A stretch of DNA of 8,770 nt, from NCBI GenBank assembly GCA_023436075.1, contig JAEZKS010000016.1, forward strand, positions 1 through 8,770, written 5' to 3'. The translations under genes and the position numbers were made by a program. Positions 6,351 through 8,770 of this stretch are shown here, in pieces. Under the pieces are notes generated by a model, which did no database searches, was not told where the DNA came from, and saw nothing but the letters and a program-made list of their open reading frames with translations. The DNA is from Methanobacteriota archaeon. GTDB taxonomy: Archaea; Halobacteriota; Methanocellia; Methanocellales; Methanocellaceae. Positions within the stretch are counted from its first letter, which is position 1. The number at the start of each line of letters is the position of its first letter.

Positions 6351-6677
6351 TCAACGGACTGCCCTCCGGATATTCACGAAAATCTTGCCGTCCTCAGACT
6401 TGCAATCGTAGGCCGGTATGCTGATCTCTCCTGCGGTGACGAACTTGCCTGTGCGAATGTCGAAAGTCCACTCGTGACAGGGGCACTCGACGATGAAGCC
6501 GCCCAGCGATCCACGGGAGAGCGTACAGCCCATGTGGGCGCACTTGTTCGAAACCGCATAGATTCCGCCGTCTGTTTTCACCAGCAATACCGGGATCCCA
6601 TACGGGAAAACCACTGTCATGGTCTTTTCCGGCAACTGGCTCTCATTCAGCACGTACGTCCATTCCGGATTCGTCAA
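6351..6677 (-). CDS. Rieske [2Fe-2S] protein with the extra disulfide cysteine pair
   Basis: A small Rieske protein, 108 residues from the TTG at 6677. Box 1 is CAHMGC (C46, H48, C51) and box 2 is CPCH (C65, C67, H68). C46, H48, C65 and H68 bind the [2Fe-2S] cluster. C51 and C67 occupy the positions that form a disulfide in bc1 and b6f Rieske proteins, where it stabilises the cluster. WTFDIRTGKFV follows as in the family. There is no membrane anchor. The start is judged from a GGAGG (minus strand, 6688-6692) placed 10 bases before the TTG at 6677; a longer reading from a TTG at 6698 would put that site inside the gene. It is the first gene of the operon, 22 bases before the FTR gene. Its partner is not known; a role as electron carrier is inferred. 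Confidence 0.87.
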   Translation of the reverse strand: MTNPEWTYVLNESQLPEKTMTVVFPYGIPVLLVKTDGGIYAVSNKCAHMGCTLSRGSLGGFIVECPCHEWTFDIRTGKFVTAGEISIPAYDCKSEDGKIFVNIRRAVR

Positions 6678-6687
6678 CTTATGCAGG

Positions 6688-6769
6688 CCTCCTATCAAAA
6701 TGTGTATATCAGGAGGTTATACATGTACAAATATAAATATCAATAATATTTAAATTATCGACTTATAAC
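6688..6769 (-). promoter_or_regulatory. Promoter of the Rieske-FTR operon with a possible ribosome-site-masking hairpin
   Basis: The spacer is strongly AT-rich. On the minus strand, TTTATATTTG (6728-6737), ATTTAAATATT (about 6745-6755) and GTTATAAGTC (6760-6769) are TATA-box candidates. Closer to the gene, minus-strand CCTCCT (6711-6716) is the exact complement of AGGAGG (6688-6693), the ribosome site of the first Rieske gene, with 17 bases between. If the transcript starts upstream of 6716, this 6-bp stem would hide the ribosome site. The nearest TATA candidate would start the transcript near 6708, too late for the hairpin; the farther ones would include it. Confidence 0.4.
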
Positions 6770-6789
6770 ACGGCCCACGCTATGCAAGC

Positions 6790-8692
6790 CTATTCTGCCG
6801 GGAACGTTTTCGCAACGCTCATGTGTTCCAAAATTTTCATCGCAGCGGTCTTGTCCAGCGGAGAGTTCTTGTTGCCACACTTCGGCGAATAGATACATGC
6901 CGGACAGCCCGCCTCGCATTCGCAGTCACGGATAAGTTCCAGCGTCGCCTGTGTTAGTTCCGGGAAAAGCTCGTAGCATTTCTCAGCGATGCCGATGCCA
7001 CCCTCGTACCCGTCGTAGACAAAGATGGTCGGCACGCCTGTATCCTGGTGCAGCGGCGTCGAGAGGCCGCCGAGGTCCCAGCGGTCGCACAGGGCGTACA
7101 ACGGCGCCATGGCGATCATCCCGTGCTCGACCGCATGGATGCCGCCGTTGAAGTCTCCGCCCTCCTGCAGCATCTTCTCCTGGAATTCCGGCGAGAGCGT
7201 GAACCAGAAGGCGACTGACTCGAAGGTCTGTGGCGGCAGGTCCAGCGGGAAGTAGCCGACCAGCTTCTCGTACCTGCGCACGGCGTATTCGTAATATTGC
7301 TCGGTGACCTTGACCTCGCCGAGATGCACGCTGATCCCATTCACAGTTTTATGAGCCCGCTCCGATTTTATCGAAACGTCGGACAGCTTCAGCGCCTCAG
7401 TGTAATAGTCCACATCCTGCCGCTTCGCCCTCGCTATGCCCAGCCCCAGGTCCAGTTCCTCGACCAGATATGTCTCGCCCATGTGCAGCAGCACGGCACC
7501 CTCATGGGCCTCCGAGCAGGCGCGGGCGACATCCAGTGTCTCGATCACCTGCCCGCCGCAGAGCACGTTCACCGTCTTGCCGGAAATGCTCTGCAGATTA
7601 ACGAACTCCGACGGCGTCTTGGTACCGCCGTAGACGTAGCCCCGGGGCGTCTTTCGCAGCAGGCCGGTCGAAGCCATAGTCTCGACGATCTCGGAGACGT
7701 CGCCGAAGTAGGCGTAGTCGTTGGCCGTGAATGGCATCTCGGCGGACGCGCACATGACGTGGCCCATCAGGATGTACGGGTTGCGCAAATCCACGATCGC
7801 CTGCTCGTTCATCCCGCCAAAGAACCGGTCCGGGTGCTTCATGTAGTACTGGTCGATGGGGTCGTCGAAAGCGACCATTGTCACCAGCGAGTCCTCCCTG
7901 CCCCGGCCGGCACGGCCCGCCTGCTGCCAGGTGGATATACGTGTGCCCGGGAAGCCGGAGATGATCACCGAGTCCAGCGAGCCGATATCGATGCCCACCT
8001 CCAGTGCGTTGGTCGAGGTGACCGCCCGCAGCCGCCCCGCCTTAAAGTCGTTCTCGATGCGCCGCCGGTCCTCAGGCAGGTAGCCGGCCCGATATGGCAT
8101 GATCTCGTTCCGGTGGGCACCGTGGTTACGATCACGTGCCCATATGGAGATCAACTCTGCCATCCGCCGGGACTTCGTGAAACATAGCGTCTGCAGGCCG
8201 TGGTCGAGCTGCAGGTCGATGAGCGCGGCCGTTTCCTGGTGCGTCGATGCTCGTTGTCCGGCCAGTATGGGCGGGTTCCAGAAGAGGAACGTTTTCCGGC
8301 CACGACCGGAGCCGTCTCTGGAGACGACCTCGAAATCGCGGCCGGTCAGGTTCTTCGAGAGTTCCTGCGGATTCGACACGGTAGCCGAAGACAGGATGAA
8401 TTGCGGAGAAGCACCGTACCGTCTGGCCACCCGCAGCAGTCGCCGCAGGAGCATGGCCACGTTAGAGCCGAAGACGCCCCGGTAGGTGTGTGCCTCGTCG
8501 ATGACCACGTAGCGCAGCCCCGAGAAGAAACGCCGCCAGCGGTCGTTCCAGGCCAGATATCGGTGGATAGCGTAGGGATTGCTCACGATGATCCGGGACG
8601 TCTCCCGGATCGACGCCCGAGAAGACTGGGGAGTGTCGCCGTCGTATGTGGCAGTCCCGCATGCGGTTTACGGAAGGGTACCGATCCACGGG
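6790..8692 (-). pseudogene. MrfA-type DEAH helicase with DUF1998 domain, N-terminus missing
   Basis: A superfamily 2 ATP-dependent helicase of the group that includes Bacillus MrfA, a DNA-repair helicase. The open frame runs from 8667 to the stop at 6790. Numbered from the GTG at 8586: DEAH 30-33, SAT 67-69, LCFTKSRR 134-141, STNALEVGIDIGSLD 191-205, QQAGRAGR 221-228, GGIHAVEHGM 481-490, and CxCx3Cx2C at C555, C557, C561, C564, the MrfA metal pattern. Just upstream of that GTG the family block ATYDGDTP is still in frame (about 8656-8633), so the GTG is not the true start. A TAA at 8670-8668 then closes the frame. Removing one G from the run at 8656-8658 gives MRTATYDGDTP joined to DRYPSVNR in the next frame, which runs to about 8692 where likeness ends. 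Walker A and the motif usually reading PTKALA are absent, so the product should lack ATPase activity unless the remainder lies beyond an insertion. Confidence 0.82.
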
Positions 8693-8770
8693 GTGCGGTT
8701 ACGCCCAAGACACCTCATGTAAGGAGCTGTCAATGTCCAGACAACGTTCCATGGAAAGCATACTGGCGTC
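8693..8770 (+). mobile_element. Possible 5' end of a group II intron or other insert in the helicase gene
   Basis: Helicase likeness stops near 8692. The next bases, GTGCGG, fit the group II intron 5' consensus GUGYG. The stretch beyond can fold: GACA and CTC (8709-8712, 8714-8716) pair with GAG and TGTC (8724-8726, 8728-8731), and CCAG (8737-8740) pairs with CTGG (8763-8766) around the palindrome TTCCATGGAA. A second reading is a new gene: AAGGAG (8721-8726) lies six bases before an ATG at 8733 that opens MSRQRSMESILA, which recalls from memory the start of some group II intron reverse transcriptases. The two readings fit poorly together, because an intron of this kind normally has several hundred bases before its protein gene. 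The window ends too soon to settle this. Confidence 0.33.

Noticed and set aside
6711..6746. Plus-strand AGGAGG followed by ATG and a seven-codon frame, MYKYKYQ
   Set aside because: The frame is tiny, and AT-rich promoter sequence for the minus-strand operon explains the codons; the AGGAGG is better read as the complement of that operon's ribosome site.
7297..8187. A 296-codon plus-strand open frame opposite the helicase
   Set aside because: It lies antisense to strongly conserved helicase motifs; its composition (rich in His, Arg, Leu, Val) is that of a shadow frame and no domain is recognisable.
8641..8667. An 11-bp hairpin with several G-U pairs resembling group II intron domain V
   Set aside because: It lacks the AGC triad, the GNRA loop and the two-base bulge, and it overlaps the conserved TYDG coding of the helicase on the other strand.

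Overview
The window looks like chromosome from a methanogenic archaeon, most likely of the Methanocella group (order Methanocellales). This is inferred from gene content: a DUF2284 metal-binding protein, stand-alone non-homologous end-joining (NHEJ) phosphoesterase and ligase proteins, a long-form AlaX editing protein, and a ferredoxin:thioredoxin-reductase-type protein. G+C-rich genes with Shine-Dalgarno sites (GGAGG, GGTGA) and AT-rich TATA-like spacers fit an archaeon. No rRNA, tRNA or CRISPR array was seen.

Layout. (1) 3-457 (+): the end of a DUF2284 gene, running in from the left edge and broken by a one-base frameshift near 212. (2) 555-2148 (-): a two-gene NHEJ unit, a phosphoesterase (PE) overlapping an ATP-dependent DNA ligase. 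These correspond to two of the three domains of bacterial LigD; the polymerase and Ku are not in the window. (3) 2158-2808: gene-free, dominated by a nested imperfect palindrome of about 390 bp. (4) 2809-3990 (-) alaX and 4167-5129 (+) pfkA, a divergent pair. (5) 5130-5583: gene-free, almost filled by a second giant imperfect palindrome with arms of about 155 bp made of a degenerate 9-base unit. (6) 5584-6677 (-): a compact operon of Rieske protein, ferredoxin:thioredoxin-reductase catalytic chain and second Rieske protein, with an AT-rich promoter and a possible Shine-Dalgarno-masking hairpin. (7) 6790-8692 (-): a DUF1998/MrfA-type DEAH helicase lacking its N-terminal ATP-binding part. Its reading is disturbed by a one-base slip near 8656-8658 and homology stops near 8692. 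(8) 8693-8770 (+): foreign-looking, structured sequence, possibly the 5' end of a group II intron or of a new plus-strand gene.

How the parts relate. PE trims 3' ends and the ligase seals them, so region 2 is an end-repair module; the helicase family at the right is also linked to DNA repair. The Rieske/FTR operon looks like a small iron-sulfur electron-transfer and disulfide-reduction module. One Rieske protein carries the extra cysteine pair seen in disulfide-type Rieske proteins, and an FTR-type disulfide reductase is encoded next to it. The alaX-pfkA pair is bracketed by the two palindromic elements. The two one-base frameshifts could be real gene decay or sequence errors; the window cannot decide.
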